Of a DNA stretch of 64,000 bases, positions 33,482 through 42,673 are shown piece after piece (position 1 is the stretch's first letter; each line of letters opens with the position of its first letter). Under the pieces are notes generated by a model. It made no database searches. It worked only from the letters and a program-made list of their open reading frames with translations, and was not told the DNA's origin. This DNA is from Alistipes sp. Its GTDB lineage: Bacteria > Bacteroidota > Bacteroidia > Bacteroidales > Rikenellaceae. Where the stretch lies: positions 1-64,000 of the forward strand of contig JAGBXR010000034.1 of the NCBI GenBank assembly GCA_017629145.1. Reading direction: 5' to 3'. The translations under genes and the position numbers were made by a program.

Positions 33482-34786
33482 TTAGTCGTTATTCCACTCA
33501 TTTCCACCATCCGAGTAGAAAACTGCTCTATTGCCTGCAACTTTTTTTGCTGCAAGATAGCTCTCATAGAGACAAATTCCGTTGCTACTTGCATCCGCAA
33601 GATAGTACGCAACGACACAAACGTGATGTTTTGTGGTGTGAATCATCTGCAAAGTACGCTCCACATAGCTATCCTTCCACGAAGGCTGGTTCGATGGATT
33701 ACCACCCTTCTTACGCGAAGTACCGCTCAACGATGAGTTGATAGGCGCAGTAAGAGCTACATATATACCCTCCATATCGCAATAGCTCAACACATCCTCA
33801 CTAACGCATCCAGCCGTAAAACGTATCTTATCGACACCCTGACGCGCTTTAGAAGCCACCTCCTCGACAGTAGATGCAGGAGACATATCTAGCCATTGAC
33901 CATCGACAACCTCGCGATTTACGACCATCTGACCGCCCAAATAGCGCAACTCACAAAGACCGACAGGCAGATCATAGAACTCCACATCGCGGCCCTCGAT
34001 ACGGTTATACATTCGCAGACTTATGCGCTGAGGATTACGACTGCTCCACAACAGCGTATCGGCAAGCGAAGCACCGAAACGCAACGTATCTACGCCGTAC
34101 ATACCGAGCGACACATCACGATGGCCACCAGCAAGGCGCATTGTATCATTAAGATATACATCATAGTACAGGCGAGCGCTCTTTCGGCCGAGCGTCTCGT
34201 TGTGCATAACCACGCTAAACACAGCATTTGCAACGCCCGCCATACCGATCTCGACATCCGACATCACCTCGCGTACGCGCACGCGCGGCTGCGAAATAAT
34301 ATATGCTACGGGAGATTCGGCAATCACACCCCCGAAGCACTCGATAGGCGCCATAGGGTTATCCTCCAAGAAACGCAACTCCACGCGATTTTTATCCTCG
34401 CGCGAATGCTTCGTGATATTGAATTCCGTTGCCGCATAGCCGTTGGCCGCAAGGCCTACTCGCTTGCCATTTAACAACACCTCGTAGCCTCTACCCGTAG
34501 CCTCAACGCGCAGAAATACCTGACGCTCGAGCCACGAGAAGGGAAAGGTAAACTCCCCCTCGAAGCCTCCATCTACACCTCGAGACCACTCCGTAATAGG
34601 TTGCATATATCGCTGGCGCTCCATACTACGTTCCTTGGCCGCAGCAGCAGTATGATAAGGAATGAGCTGCGAACGATGTAAATCGCAGCCATCGGACAGC
34701 ATCTGTGCCGAACAGCGATCACCTCCGAGAGCGACGGTTGTAATAGTTGCAAAGGCTATCGCTGCATTTCGTATTATCTTTGACAT
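33482..34786 (-). CDS. Exported GH2-like protein with jelly-roll sugar-binding domain, no clear catalytic site
   Basis: A 434-residue protein with a signal peptide (MSKIIRNAAIAFATITTVAL). Residues about 65-190 match the N-terminal jelly roll of GH2 beta-galactosidases: WSRGVDGGFEGEFTFPFSWL, QVFLRVEATGRGYEVLLNGK, VGLAANGYAATEFNITKHSR and RVELRFLEDNPMAPIECFGG. An Ig-like domain follows (about 195-290). The last 130 residues start like the GH2 barrel but are too short and I see no NE acid-base or nucleophile Glu motif. It may bind sugars or be a structural protein. It starts 3 bp after the OstA-like gene and ends the envelope operon. Confidence 0.75.
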   Translation of the reverse strand: MSKIIRNAAIAFATITTVALGGDRCSAQMLSDGCDLHRSQLIPYHTAAAAKERSMERQRYMQPITEWSRGVDGGFEGEFTFPFSWLERQVFLRVEATGRGYEVLLNGKRVGLAANGYAATEFNITKHSREDKNRVELRFLEDNPMAPIECFGGVIAESPVAYIISQPRVRVREVMSDVEIGMAGVANAVFSVVMHNETLGRKSARLYYDVYLNDTMRLAGGHRDVSLGMYGVDTLRFGASLADTLLWSSRNPQRISLRMYNRIEGRDVEFYDLPVGLCELRYLGGQMVVNREVVDGQWLDMSPASTVEEVASKARQGVDKIRFTAGCVSEDVLSYCDMEGIYVALTAPINSSLSGTSRKKGGNPSNQPSWKDSYVERTLQMIHTTKHHVCVVAYYLADASSNGICLYESYLAAKKVAGNRAVFYSDGGNEWNND

Positions 34787-34789
34787 AGG

Positions 34790-37651
34790 TTACTCTTTAT
34801 TTTGGTACGATGAGCGCGAATTTCGCCACTCGATAACCTCTGGCAGCAACTCATCTACTCTATCCTCCCACACTCCATTCTCGACAAGGCGTCTGCGATC
34901 GTAGTCGATGCGTTCCGTAATGCGGAAGCGAGGCTTACTCTGCACTGCATTGTCGCTACGACGAGTATCACGTATCACGCGGTCGATAACCTCATTGCGA
35001 CTTGGACGTCTGTCGCCAAACCACTCGAAATCGGGCAAGCGCAATTTCTGCGTCTCTGGAATCATATCCATAGGATAGAGCTTATACTCGGGATTCTGCT
35101 TATAGGCAATCTTGTCAATCTCGCCATTTGTAAGATAGAAACTGATCGATGCACTCTCGATATACATCAGGCCGGTAACATCCGTCGAATTCTCCTGCTC
35201 CTGCATATAGTATATCGTCTGGGCGTTGCCATCCACATTGTTGCGATAGATGCTACCATCGGCGAACAACGCTGTCATATCCTTACCCTTAACCTGATTG
35301 TAGTACGTCGTATCAATCTGCGACGACATTATCGGATCACCCATAAAATGCACTTTATCGATACGCTGCTGCGCGGTGTAGATAGCCATCGAATCCGAGA
35401 CAATCTGGTTGGTCTCGTTCCACATCACAGGGTCGATATAGAGGCGAATAATCGAGTCGGTGTTGAGCATAATCATCGAGTCGCACACCATTTGCGAGTC
35501 ACTGCGATACATCTTCACACGATGATACGCTTTGATGAGCTTATAGCTGCTATCAGCAGGGAATGGTCGCTCTACGACAGCCTCGGCCATCGTATCGAGC
35601 TGCATAGAGTCTACCGAGAGGCTATCCTGCGACAATGTATCGCGCGACATAGGCTCCTCCGTCACGAGCGTATCGAGAACATAATCCTCGCCCGTATACT
35701 CCTTACCGCGCTTCAGCGCACGTGCCTTGGCCTTGTCGATCTTGCGACGACGACGCTCCTCGCTCTTCTGCTTGATGCGCTCGAGACGTGCTGCCTCCTC
35801 ATCGGCAATACGTGCACTCTGCGCCTTTCGCTTGGCGATAATCGTGTCGAGCTTTATGTTCAGCAACGAATCTTTGATATGCTGTATCGAGTCGCGTTCT
35901 GCCGTCTTTATAGCCTTAAGCGAGTCTCGCAGACGCTGCTTCTCCACACGCGCTGTGTCGCGCAGACGACGACGCTCTAACTTGGCACGATAGCGCAACT
36001 GCTTCTCTGTGAGCTGAACGGTATCGACACCCTCCTGCGCAAGAGCCAACGAATCGACAGCGATGGTCTCACCCTCGATAGCAACCTGATCATCAGCATA
36101 CTCCTCATCCCTAATCTCGCCATCCTCAAGCACCGTCTCCTCGATTGGTTGATCGCTACCAACTACAACACTCTCGGGAATGATGCTCTCCGACGCAGCC
36201 GATGCACCCAGAGCCTCGGCAAGACCCTCGTCCATAAGCACACCGCTCACCGTGGAGTTATCACCCTCTACGGGCTGCTCCATAGCCTCTACTGCCTCGG
36301 CAGACGTATGCTCGACCACGATATCCTCGCTATGCTCCGCTACAGCCATAGAATCTTGCTCCTTGCGTCCTCGGTCCTCCATCATAGCATCGCGGCCTCG
36401 CGCACCAGACATTCGCTTATCCATTGAGTCGCGCTGCATCATATCGCGCTGACGGCCTAGATTTGCCTGTCGGTTTACTACATCTTTCGACGCCTCGCTC
36501 ACACTGTCGGCACCTTCAACTGGCTGCTCCGATGGCAGACTATCCTTTACATCAGCACCAAGCTCCGCATCGCTGCCTGCTACTGCATCATCTGCCGAAG
36601 CCTCCGCAGCAACTTTATTTGGATCTGGGACAGCAATCGTATACATCCACAACGTATCGGCACACAAGAACAACGAGTCGGGCTGCTGTGGGCCATAGCT
36701 AATCATCGATGGTCGGCGTGTGAAGAGTGCATTGCCCGGCTCATCCCACCACTCGCCATAGTCAGCAAAGCCTATAATCTTTTGCGTGGTGTCATCAACC
36801 TGAATATTTCCGCGACTGATGATATGTCCTGCTGTACGATAATACTCGATAGAGTCGCTCCACACCTCACGTTCGGGAGAGAGCAGATAGGCATCGCGTG
36901 TCAAATGGTGCAGATCGCGCGCCTTATTGTAGCTACCTCGGTTTGCGAAGAGATACTCATCCTTATCGTTCCAGATGTTCGTATTACGGAAATACTGTGC
37001 ATTCTCTGTTTCGGTGTTGAATATTACCGAGTCGCCAATCATCTGATATACCTCGTCGCGCATCTCGACATTGTCCACAGCGATAAGGTCGTGAGTCGAG
37101 GTGTTGTAGTAGCCACGTTCCGACTCCATAAGACTCTTACCCTTGAGCACATAGCAGCCACCAAAAAACTCGCCCATCTCAGCATCGGTGTCGAACGTAC
37201 AGTTGTAGGTATACATCACCGCATCGCCATCTACAACCTTGATCAAATCGGAGTATATCGTCGCCTTGCCCGAATTGTGGCTATACTCCGCCTTGTCGCC
37301 ATAGATATACGTAGTATTCTGATTTATAAGCACATTGCCATAGCACTCGAAACTCTGATTCGAGAAGCGCACAGCACTGTCTGCCGTGATCACTGCGCCA
37401 TTGTGATGCGCAGCGAAGTTACCCACAAGGATAAAAACGGTAGAATCACCGTGGTCGATAAGGTAGGAGTCATCCGCAACCATATCCACCATACGGCGAT
37501 TGTTATCCTGCTTGCGCGCCGATGCTGCGAGCACCGCCTCGGCCGAGGTATCCAGATAGTTGTAGGCTACGCGTCCGCCAGCGCTATAGAATAGCGCGCC
37601 GACAAACATCGATACCACAACTACAAATGAGACTAATAGTTTACGAAGCAT
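34790..37651 (-). CDS. OstA/LptA-like envelope protein with a long charged insert
   Basis: A 953-residue protein with one N-terminal membrane segment (LLVSFVVVVSMFVGALFYSA). Residues about 55-350 consist of OstA-type beta repeats: YLIDHGDSTVFILVGNFAAH, VRFSNQSFECYGNVLINQNT, AEYSHNSGKATIYSDLIKVV and WDEPGNALFTRRPSMISYGP. Between about 355 and 700 lies a low-complexity, acidic then basic insert (ERRRLRDTARVEKQRLRDSL, ERIKQKSEERRRRKIDKAKA), probably coiled coil. OstA-like repeats then resume (AYHRVKMYRSDSQMVCDSMI, VHFMGDPIMSSQIDTTYYNQ). The family handles LPS transport to the outer membrane. Placement with SurA-like foldases supports an outer membrane biogenesis role. Confidence 0.85.
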   Translation of the reverse strand: MLRKLLVSFVVVVSMFVGALFYSAGGRVAYNYLDTSAEAVLAASARKQDNNRRMVDMVADDSYLIDHGDSTVFILVGNFAAHHNGAVITADSAVRFSNQSFECYGNVLINQNTTYIYGDKAEYSHNSGKATIYSDLIKVVDGDAVMYTYNCTFDTDAEMGEFFGGCYVLKGKSLMESERGYYNTSTHDLIAVDNVEMRDEVYQMIGDSVIFNTETENAQYFRNTNIWNDKDEYLFANRGSYNKARDLHHLTRDAYLLSPEREVWSDSIEYYRTAGHIISRGNIQVDDTTQKIIGFADYGEWWDEPGNALFTRRPSMISYGPQQPDSLFLCADTLWMYTIAVPDPNKVAAEASADDAVAGSDAELGADVKDSLPSEQPVEGADSVSEASKDVVNRQANLGRQRDMMQRDSMDKRMSGARGRDAMMEDRGRKEQDSMAVAEHSEDIVVEHTSAEAVEAMEQPVEGDNSTVSGVLMDEGLAEALGASAASESIIPESVVVGSDQPIEETVLEDGEIRDEEYADDQVAIEGETIAVDSLALAQEGVDTVQLTEKQLRYRAKLERRRLRDTARVEKQRLRDSLKAIKTAERDSIQHIKDSLLNIKLDTIIAKRKAQSARIADEEAARLERIKQKSEERRRRKIDKAKARALKRGKEYTGEDYVLDTLVTEEPMSRDTLSQDSLSVDSMQLDTMAEAVVERPFPADSSYKLIKAYHRVKMYRSDSQMVCDSMIMLNTDSIIRLYIDPVMWNETNQIVSDSMAIYTAQQRIDKVHFMGDPIMSSQIDTTYYNQVKGKDMTALFADGSIYRNNVDGNAQTIYYMQEQENSTDVTGLMYIESASISFYLTNGEIDKIAYKQNPEYKLYPMDMIPETQKLRLPDFEWFGDRRPSRNEVIDRVIRDTRRSDNAVQSKPRFRITERIDYDRRRLVENGVWEDRVDELLPEVIEWRNSRSSYQNKE

Positions 37652-37692
37652 AGGCTATATCTCTTTGTTCGGGCAATGTCTAAACTCTAATT

Positions 37693-39126
37693 CTACTTAA
37701 TCCAGTTCTTGTTCTTGAAGCTATCGTGACGATACTCTGGGGCTATATAGATATACATCGACTGAATCTTGCGGTTGAGCCACTCACGATACACCTTGTC
37801 CTGCTTCTCGGCAAGTGCCATCTCCTCCAGACGCACATAGTCATCGACAAGCGATGCGGTGTGTGCAGGGATGATATCAACAAGTTTCACAATCTTACTG
37901 AGATGGTTGCCCTTGAAGTCGGTGGTCTGGAACGAACTCGAGATCTCGCCTACGCGCAAGCGTCTGAGCGCATTGTAGTCCTCCAACGACTTGCCACCCT
38001 CTGCACCGAAGTCCTCCTTGAGGAAGCGTGTGGCTGTCATTCGCGCGCCATCGTATACACCCTGACGCTCCAGGATATCGTGGTTCGAGACGATACCGCC
38101 ATTCATCTTCGACGATGCATCATCCGAGAAGCGCAATGCTGCCTCCTCGAACGTGAGCGAATCCTTGCGAATAAGGTTTGCTATGCTATCCAACTCGCGC
38201 GATGGCTGCATAAGCTCATCGCGTGTAAATGTTGGGCGGATAACGATGTGGCGGCAGTGGTACATCTCTCCCTGCTTGTCGATAAGTTCGATAATATGGA
38301 AACCATACTCCGTCTCGACAATCTCCGACACCTGACCCGGCTTGAGCTTCTCGAGAGCCTCGGCAAAGGGTCGTACGAAGTATGACGATGGCGCAGGCTG
38401 CATCTCACCACCGTGAAGTGCCGAACCATCCACCGAATACATTCGCGCCAAAACCGAGAACTTGGTCTGACCAGTAATCACACGCTCACGCATATCGAGC
38501 AAACGCTCCTTGGTACGCTGCTGCGCCTCCTTGAGCGAAGCAGGGAACTTGGTAATCTGCGCATATACATACTGCTCACCAATCATCGGAAGGCTATCCT
38601 TGTCGATACGATTGTAGAAACGCTCTACCTCGCCAGGCACAACCGTAACACGCGACACAACATCCATTCTCATATTCTGTGCATAGGCCTGCTCCTCGTA
38701 TCGCTGACGCAACATCTCGCGATATGTGTAGATAGGCATATGCTCACGAGCCTCGAGCTGCTGGATACCGCCAGCCTCGTCGACAAGCATCTGGAGATAG
38801 GTCTCGATACGCGAAACGATCTCACCCGAAGATATCTGAATAGAGTCGAGCTGCGCCTGATTGAAGAGCAACTTCTGCTCGAGCAGATTCTCCAGCGCCT
38901 CAACCATAGGTTCGCGCTCCGAGGTATAACCCATCTGTCGCTGCTCGGCAACCAGCATCTCGGCATACTCGGCAACCTCCGAGTGCAGAATAGATGAGCC
39001 ACCTACAACGGCAACCACCTTATCCAACATCACCTGACGTCTCTGCTGTGCCTCGGCCTTAACCGCTCCAAACGCTACGATTGCTCCTACAGCAACCACA
39101 CTAACAACTCTCTTAATGCTTATCAT
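37693..39126 (-). CDS. SurA-like periplasmic peptidyl-prolyl isomerase
   Basis: A 477-residue exported protein (signal peptide SVVAVGAIVAFGAVKAEA). The SurA N-domain begins MLDKVVAVVGGSSILHSEVA. Two parvulin-type domains follow: about 180-285 (YVYAQITKFPASLKEAQQRT, FSVLARMYSVDGSALHGGEM, GQVSEIVETEYGFHIIELID) and a second, more divergent one about 290-400 (YHCRHIVIRPTFTRDELMQP, FEEAALRFSDDASSKMNGGI). SurA escorts outer membrane barrels across the periplasm. It lies between the SurA-N-like lipoprotein and the OstA-like gene, with gaps of 24 and 41 bp. Confidence 0.9.
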   Translation of the reverse strand: MISIKRVVSVVAVGAIVAFGAVKAEAQQRRQVMLDKVVAVVGGSSILHSEVAEYAEMLVAEQRQMGYTSEREPMVEALENLLEQKLLFNQAQLDSIQISSGEIVSRIETYLQMLVDEAGGIQQLEAREHMPIYTYREMLRQRYEEQAYAQNMRMDVVSRVTVVPGEVERFYNRIDKDSLPMIGEQYVYAQITKFPASLKEAQQRTKERLLDMRERVITGQTKFSVLARMYSVDGSALHGGEMQPAPSSYFVRPFAEALEKLKPGQVSEIVETEYGFHIIELIDKQGEMYHCRHIVIRPTFTRDELMQPSRELDSIANLIRKDSLTFEEAALRFSDDASSKMNGGIVSNHDILERQGVYDGARMTATRFLKEDFGAEGGKSLEDYNALRRLRVGEISSSFQTTDFKGNHLSKIVKLVDIIPAHTASLVDDYVRLEEMALAEKQDKVYREWLNRKIQSMYIYIAPEYRHDSFKNKNWIK

Positions 39127-39150
39127 AGTTTTCTTCTGTTTTTCAGTTTA

Positions 39151-40149
39151 CTAAATACCTTGTGACAGGCTATCCGCCTCATCGAATAATCTCTCCTCAT
39201 CGCCAACCAGCGAATCAACCTCCTCGACAGAGACCTCCTCGACAACCGGGAGACTCGCCAACATCGACTGCAGGAGCAACGAATCCTGGATTGTAAGACG
39301 ACCCGACACTACTGCCTCGCGTAGCATCTCGGCCTCGTAACGACCTACGATTGCCGAACGGCGATCGGCATACAACACCCTGCGGATATCCTCCTCGACA
39401 CACTCCAAGGGTGCAACCTGACCACGACGTGCAACATCGGTTATGATGAAGTAGAAGTTTGCCTCATCGTTGCTCATCTGCTGAACACCACTCTTCGAGA
39501 GGAGGTTATCGTAGGAACGGGTACGCACCGTAGGCAGATGGCTCAAAAAGTCGGAGTACGACACCCAATCGACAGACATATCGCTGAGCAACAACGAGTG
39601 TTTCTCGACCAATGCCTCAAGCTCCGAAACGCCACTCTTCGCGACATTGCGCAACGCCGTAGAGAGAGTCGATGTATTGCGGAACGAACGCGGAGTCTTG
39701 ACCACGACACCACGCACCTTGTGATGGTCGAGCTTATAGCGTGCTCCGTTGGCACGATAGTGAGTGATGATTTCGCGCTCGCTGATATCCGGGTCGATAG
39801 CGTGGTCGATATAGTACTGGTCGAGCTGTCGCATAATGAGCGACTGACGGTAGCCCTCAACCAGACGCTCGATATCTGCCTCGTTCGACGATAGCACCTC
39901 CTCGGCACGACGCATCTTGAGCTGCTTGAGCACCCAGTTATCGACATACATCTTCGAGAAAGTTACACTATCTGCACCAACCAAACCAGCAGGAATATCA
40001 CGACGAAGCTCCGTGCGAGTGAGTGTCACTCCGTCGACGGTAGCTACGATCTCGTTTACATCAATAGACGTGCGCACATCGACTACGTCGATACACGATA
40101 CGACGAATGCCGATGCAACAACGATTAATATGTTTCTAAATTTTGCCAT
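39151..40149 (-). CDS. SurA_N-like lipoprotein (foldase-like)
   Basis: A 332-residue protein starting MAKFRNILIVVASAFVVSC, a lipoprotein signal with Cys19. NEIVATVDGVTLTRTELRRD is a SurA/PpiC N-domain start, followed by helices (NEADIERLVEGYRQSLIMRQ). The middle (AIDPDISEREIITHYRANGA, then KLDHHKVRGVVVKTPRSFRN) is where a parvulin domain would lie, but its key residues are not obvious. It is probably a chaperone-like partner of the next gene product. The ATG at 40149 follows the -7 box at 40160-40167 by only a few bases. It heads the four-gene envelope operon. Confidence 0.8.
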   Translation of the reverse strand: MAKFRNILIVVASAFVVSCIDVVDVRTSIDVNEIVATVDGVTLTRTELRRDIPAGLVGADSVTFSKMYVDNWVLKQLKMRRAEEVLSSNEADIERLVEGYRQSLIMRQLDQYYIDHAIDPDISEREIITHYRANGARYKLDHHKVRGVVVKTPRSFRNTSTLSTALRNVAKSGVSELEALVEKHSLLLSDMSVDWVSYSDFLSHLPTVRTRSYDNLLSKSGVQQMSNDEANFYFIITDVARRGQVAPLECVEEDIRRVLYADRRSAIVGRYEAEMLREAVVSGRLTIQDSLLLQSMLASLPVVEEVSVEEVDSLVGDEERLFDEADSLSQGI

Positions 40150-40159
40150 AATCAACCTA

Positions 40160-40167
40160 CAAAGATA
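40160..40167 (-). promoter_or_regulatory. -7 element of the envelope biogenesis operon
   Basis: Minus-strand TATCTTTG. Predicted transcript start is about 40156, giving a leader of only about 7 bases to the ATG at 40149. Confidence 0.6.
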
Positions 40168-40233
40168 CATTTTTTCTATTGAATAACGCATCATTAGGTC
40201 ATATTATTACAAAATATTGCATAGCAATAGCAA

Positions 40234-40259
40234 ACGAGAGGCACAAAAGCACCTCTCGT
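40234..40259 (-). terminator. Probable terminator of the GadC-like gene
   Basis: Stem ACGAGAGG/CCTCTCGT with a 10-base loop, 14 bp after the GadC-like stop codon. The T tract is poor. Confidence 0.6.
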
Positions 40260-40273
40260 CAGCTCATTTCAAA

Positions 40274-41725
40274 TCATTTTTCCCATTCGAACTTTTCGAA
40301 TTCGGCATCAGCGCTCTTCCACGTGGGCTTACGGCGCGAGTAGATTATGAAGGGAATCACCACAAAGATAATCGCTCCAATGAACAACACCGCGTACCAC
40401 ACTGCCGAGCTACCTACGGCAATCTGCGATGGTGGAATAAAGCTCAACACGAAGGCGAGTAACGAACCGCAGAAGCCCAAACCAGCAAGCAACCAGATGA
40501 GTCCGTTGCCCTTCGCGCCAAGGCGGAAAGGACGCTCATAGCTGGGCAGTTTATAGCGCAGCGTGATGGCCGCAGCAAACATCAGCATATACATTATAAG
40601 ATACAGAAGCACTGTAAGTTGCGAGAGTATCTGATAGAAAGACTGCACCGATGGCATAACCACAAACAGAAGGCCGAGAATGGTCACAATAACACCTTGC
40701 ACAAGGAGAATATTTCGCTGTACACCGCGACTATTCGTACGCTGGAAGAATGGCGGCAGATAGCCTGCGCGGCCCACCGTGAAGATACCCTTCGAGGGAC
40801 CTGCAACCCACGTAAGCACACCAGCCAAAACACCAAACACCAGAGCGATTGCGATGATAGGGCCAGCCCACGACATATGCAAGAATCTAAAATAGTTATC
40901 AAAACCTATGAGCAACGTCTGCGTAAGGCTGATATCCTTGGCTGGCACGACAATACCAAGCGAGAATGTACCGAGTATGAAGATTACGACCGTAACCAAC
41001 GAGCCGATAACTATGGCGCGAGGATAGTTGCGCTTGGGGTTGTCCACATCCATAACGTGGATACCCATCATCTCCATACCAGCATAGAACAGGAAGATAC
41101 TGCTAGCAAGCACAAGATTGTTGAAATTGGTCAAATCAGGGAAGAAACTCTGCTTCATATTCAGGTGATTTACACCACCTTTAGCCAGATAGAATATTGC
41201 AAGGAGTATAAGCAGAGCGGCAGGGATAATCGTTCCGATGATACCACCCCACTTACTCACCTTGCCTACCCATCCGAGACCTCGTAGCGAGATGAAAGTC
41301 GCTATCCAATATATGGCCAGTACGACAACTAATGTAAAGAATCTATTGGATGCGAGCGCAGCATCGGCCGTCATATCCGTACCGATAAAGGCTAGGCTTA
41401 CTGCACCGAATGTCAGTACCGTAGGATACCAGATTGTCGACTGTATCCACTGTAGCCATATCGCAAGGAAGCCAAACCTCGCGCCAAAGGCCTCGCCAAC
41501 CCAGCGGAATACGCCACCCTGCTTTGCCGAGAACATCGCAGCAAGCTCGGCAGCAACCATCGCTGTAGGGATGAGAAAGACTATGGCTGCAAAGAGATAG
41601 TAGAACGCCGATGTAGGGCCATAGATAGCCTCGGTAGCCAAACCTCGGAGGCTCACTACCGCTGTTACGTTCATTATGGCCAGCGTCATCACACTGAGCC
41701 GAAATGTAGGTTTTGTTGTTTGCAT
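40274..41725 (-). CDS. APC-family amino acid transporter, GadC-like antiporter
   Basis: A 483-residue protein with about twelve membrane helices. Features of the glutamate:GABA antiporter branch: AIMNVTAVVSLRGLATEAIY, AAELAAMFSAKQGGVFRWVG, EAFGARFGFLAIWLQWIQST and WYPTVLTFGAVSLAF. The C-terminus (FIIYSRRKPTWKSADAEFEK) is short and charged. In E. coli GadC exchanges glutamate for GABA in acid resistance. No glutamate decarboxylase or glutaminase gene is adjacent, so the exchanged pair is uncertain. It is divergent from rubrerythrin. Confidence 0.88.
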   Translation of the reverse strand: MQTTKPTFRLSVMTLAIMNVTAVVSLRGLATEAIYGPTSAFYYLFAAIVFLIPTAMVAAELAAMFSAKQGGVFRWVGEAFGARFGFLAIWLQWIQSTIWYPTVLTFGAVSLAFIGTDMTADAALASNRFFTLVVVLAIYWIATFISLRGLGWVGKVSKWGGIIGTIIPAALLILLAIFYLAKGGVNHLNMKQSFFPDLTNFNNLVLASSIFLFYAGMEMMGIHVMDVDNPKRNYPRAIVIGSLVTVVIFILGTFSLGIVVPAKDISLTQTLLIGFDNYFRFLHMSWAGPIIAIALVFGVLAGVLTWVAGPSKGIFTVGRAGYLPPFFQRTNSRGVQRNILLVQGVIVTILGLLFVVMPSVQSFYQILSQLTVLLYLIMYMLMFAAAITLRYKLPSYERPFRLGAKGNGLIWLLAGLGFCGSLLAFVLSFIPPSQIAVGSSAVWYAVLFIGAIIFVVIPFIIYSRRKPTWKSADAEFEKFEWEK

Positions 41726-42032
41726 AATACTTAATAGGTATTAGTTTATTCACTGCACGACAATCTGCAATTTCAGTGCCTACCGCGATACATCGATAGC
41801 AAAAAATTCATATCTTTGTAGTGGTCATACAAAGTGATTATTTCGCTTTATATAATATAAGATGTTTATTCACATAGTATCAATATTATAAGTTTTGATT
41901 ATAATATAATAGAAAAATTCAATAAAAATACTATTGTTAATAACAAAATATCTATTATCTTTGCATCGGGAAAAGGAAATAAACCCAACAAAACAGAAAA
42001 GAATAATTACAAACCTAAAAACTAATAAGACT
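41726..42032. other. 307-bp divergent intergenic region
   Basis: It separates the GadC-like gene (-) and rubrerythrin (+). It is AT-rich on the right. Besides the rubrerythrin promoter at 41956, a second TATCTTTG lies at 41811-41818 (+) with no good -33. No open reading frame is seen. Confidence 0.5.
41934..41963 (+). promoter_or_regulatory. Promoter of the rubrerythrin gene
   Basis: TTG (41934-41936) and TATCTTTG (41956-41963) at 19-bp spacing. The leader to the ATG at 42033 is about 66 bases. A longer in-frame extension of the gene would start at this promoter and is unlikely. Confidence 0.7.
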
Positions 42033-42569
42033 ATGAAAGATTTGAAAGGAACAAAGACCGAGAAGAATTTGTGGGAGGCTTTTGCAGGTGAGAGCCAGGC
42101 TCGCAACAAGTATACATACTTCGCATCGAAGGCAAAGAAGGACGGCTACGTTCAGATCGCCAAGATTTTCGAAGAGACTGCAGCTAACGAGAAGGAGCAC
42201 GCAGAGTTGTGGTTCAAGCTTTTGGGCGGTATCGGCGATACAGCACAGAACCTTAAGTCAGCAGCAGAGGGCGAGAACTACGAGTGGACAGATATGTACT
42301 CATCTATGGCCAAGGATGCTCGCGAGGAGGGCTTCGACCACATCGCATTCCTCTTCGAGGAGGTAGGTAAGATCGAGAAGGATCACGAGGAGCGTTACCT
42401 CAAGCTTTTGTCTAATGTTGAGGGCGGTTTGGTATTCTCTCGCGATGGCGATATGATCTGGCAGTGCTCTAACTGCGGTCACGTAGTAGTTGGCAAGAAG
42501 GCTCCAGAGATGTGCCCAGTGTGCGCTCATCCAAAGGCTTACTTCCAGCTCAAGGCTGAGAACTATTAG
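42033..42569 (+). CDS. rbr: Rubrerythrin
   Basis: A 178-residue protein. The diiron ferritin-like domain (1-140) has the two ExxH-type helices: [40 protein letters not shown] (EKEH) and [20 protein letters not shown] (EKDH). The C-terminal rubredoxin domain has two CxxC knuckles, [20 protein letters not shown] then [11 protein letters not shown]. It reduces hydrogen peroxide with electrons from NADH-dependent partners and is a main peroxidase in anaerobes. Single-gene unit. Confidence 0.97.
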   Translation: MKDLKGTKTEKNLWEAFAGESQARNKYTYFASKAKKDGYVQIAKIFEETAANEKEHAELWFKLLGGIGDTAQNLKSAAEGENYEWTDMYSSMAKDAREEGFDHIAFLFEEVGKIEKDHEERYLKLLSNVEGGLVFSRDGDMIWQCSNCGHVVVGKKAPEMCPVCAHPKAYFQLKAENY

Positions 42570-42627
42570 TAGAGTCTTATATCAGGTATAATGATTGCAT
42601 TGTGCAATCTTCGGATCTGAAGAGTCG

Positions 42628-42660
42628 AGGGGCTATCCAAGCTATTTGGAAAGCCCCTTA
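42628..42660 (+). terminator. Terminator after rubrerythrin
   Basis: Stem AGGGGCT-TCCAA / TTGGA-AGCCCCT with A bulges (42628-42658). It sits just before the ZIP gene start at 42674. Confidence 0.75.
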
Positions 42661-42673
42661 ATTATACAAAGTT

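Noticed and set aside
36782-37594. Plus-strand open frame opposite the OstA-like gene
   Set aside because: Shadow frame. The minus-strand frame has signal, domains and operon context.
41811-41818. Second TATCTTTG box upstream of rubrerythrin
   Set aside because: No TTTG/TTG at the right distance and no small gene after it. Kept only as a note in the intergenic entry.
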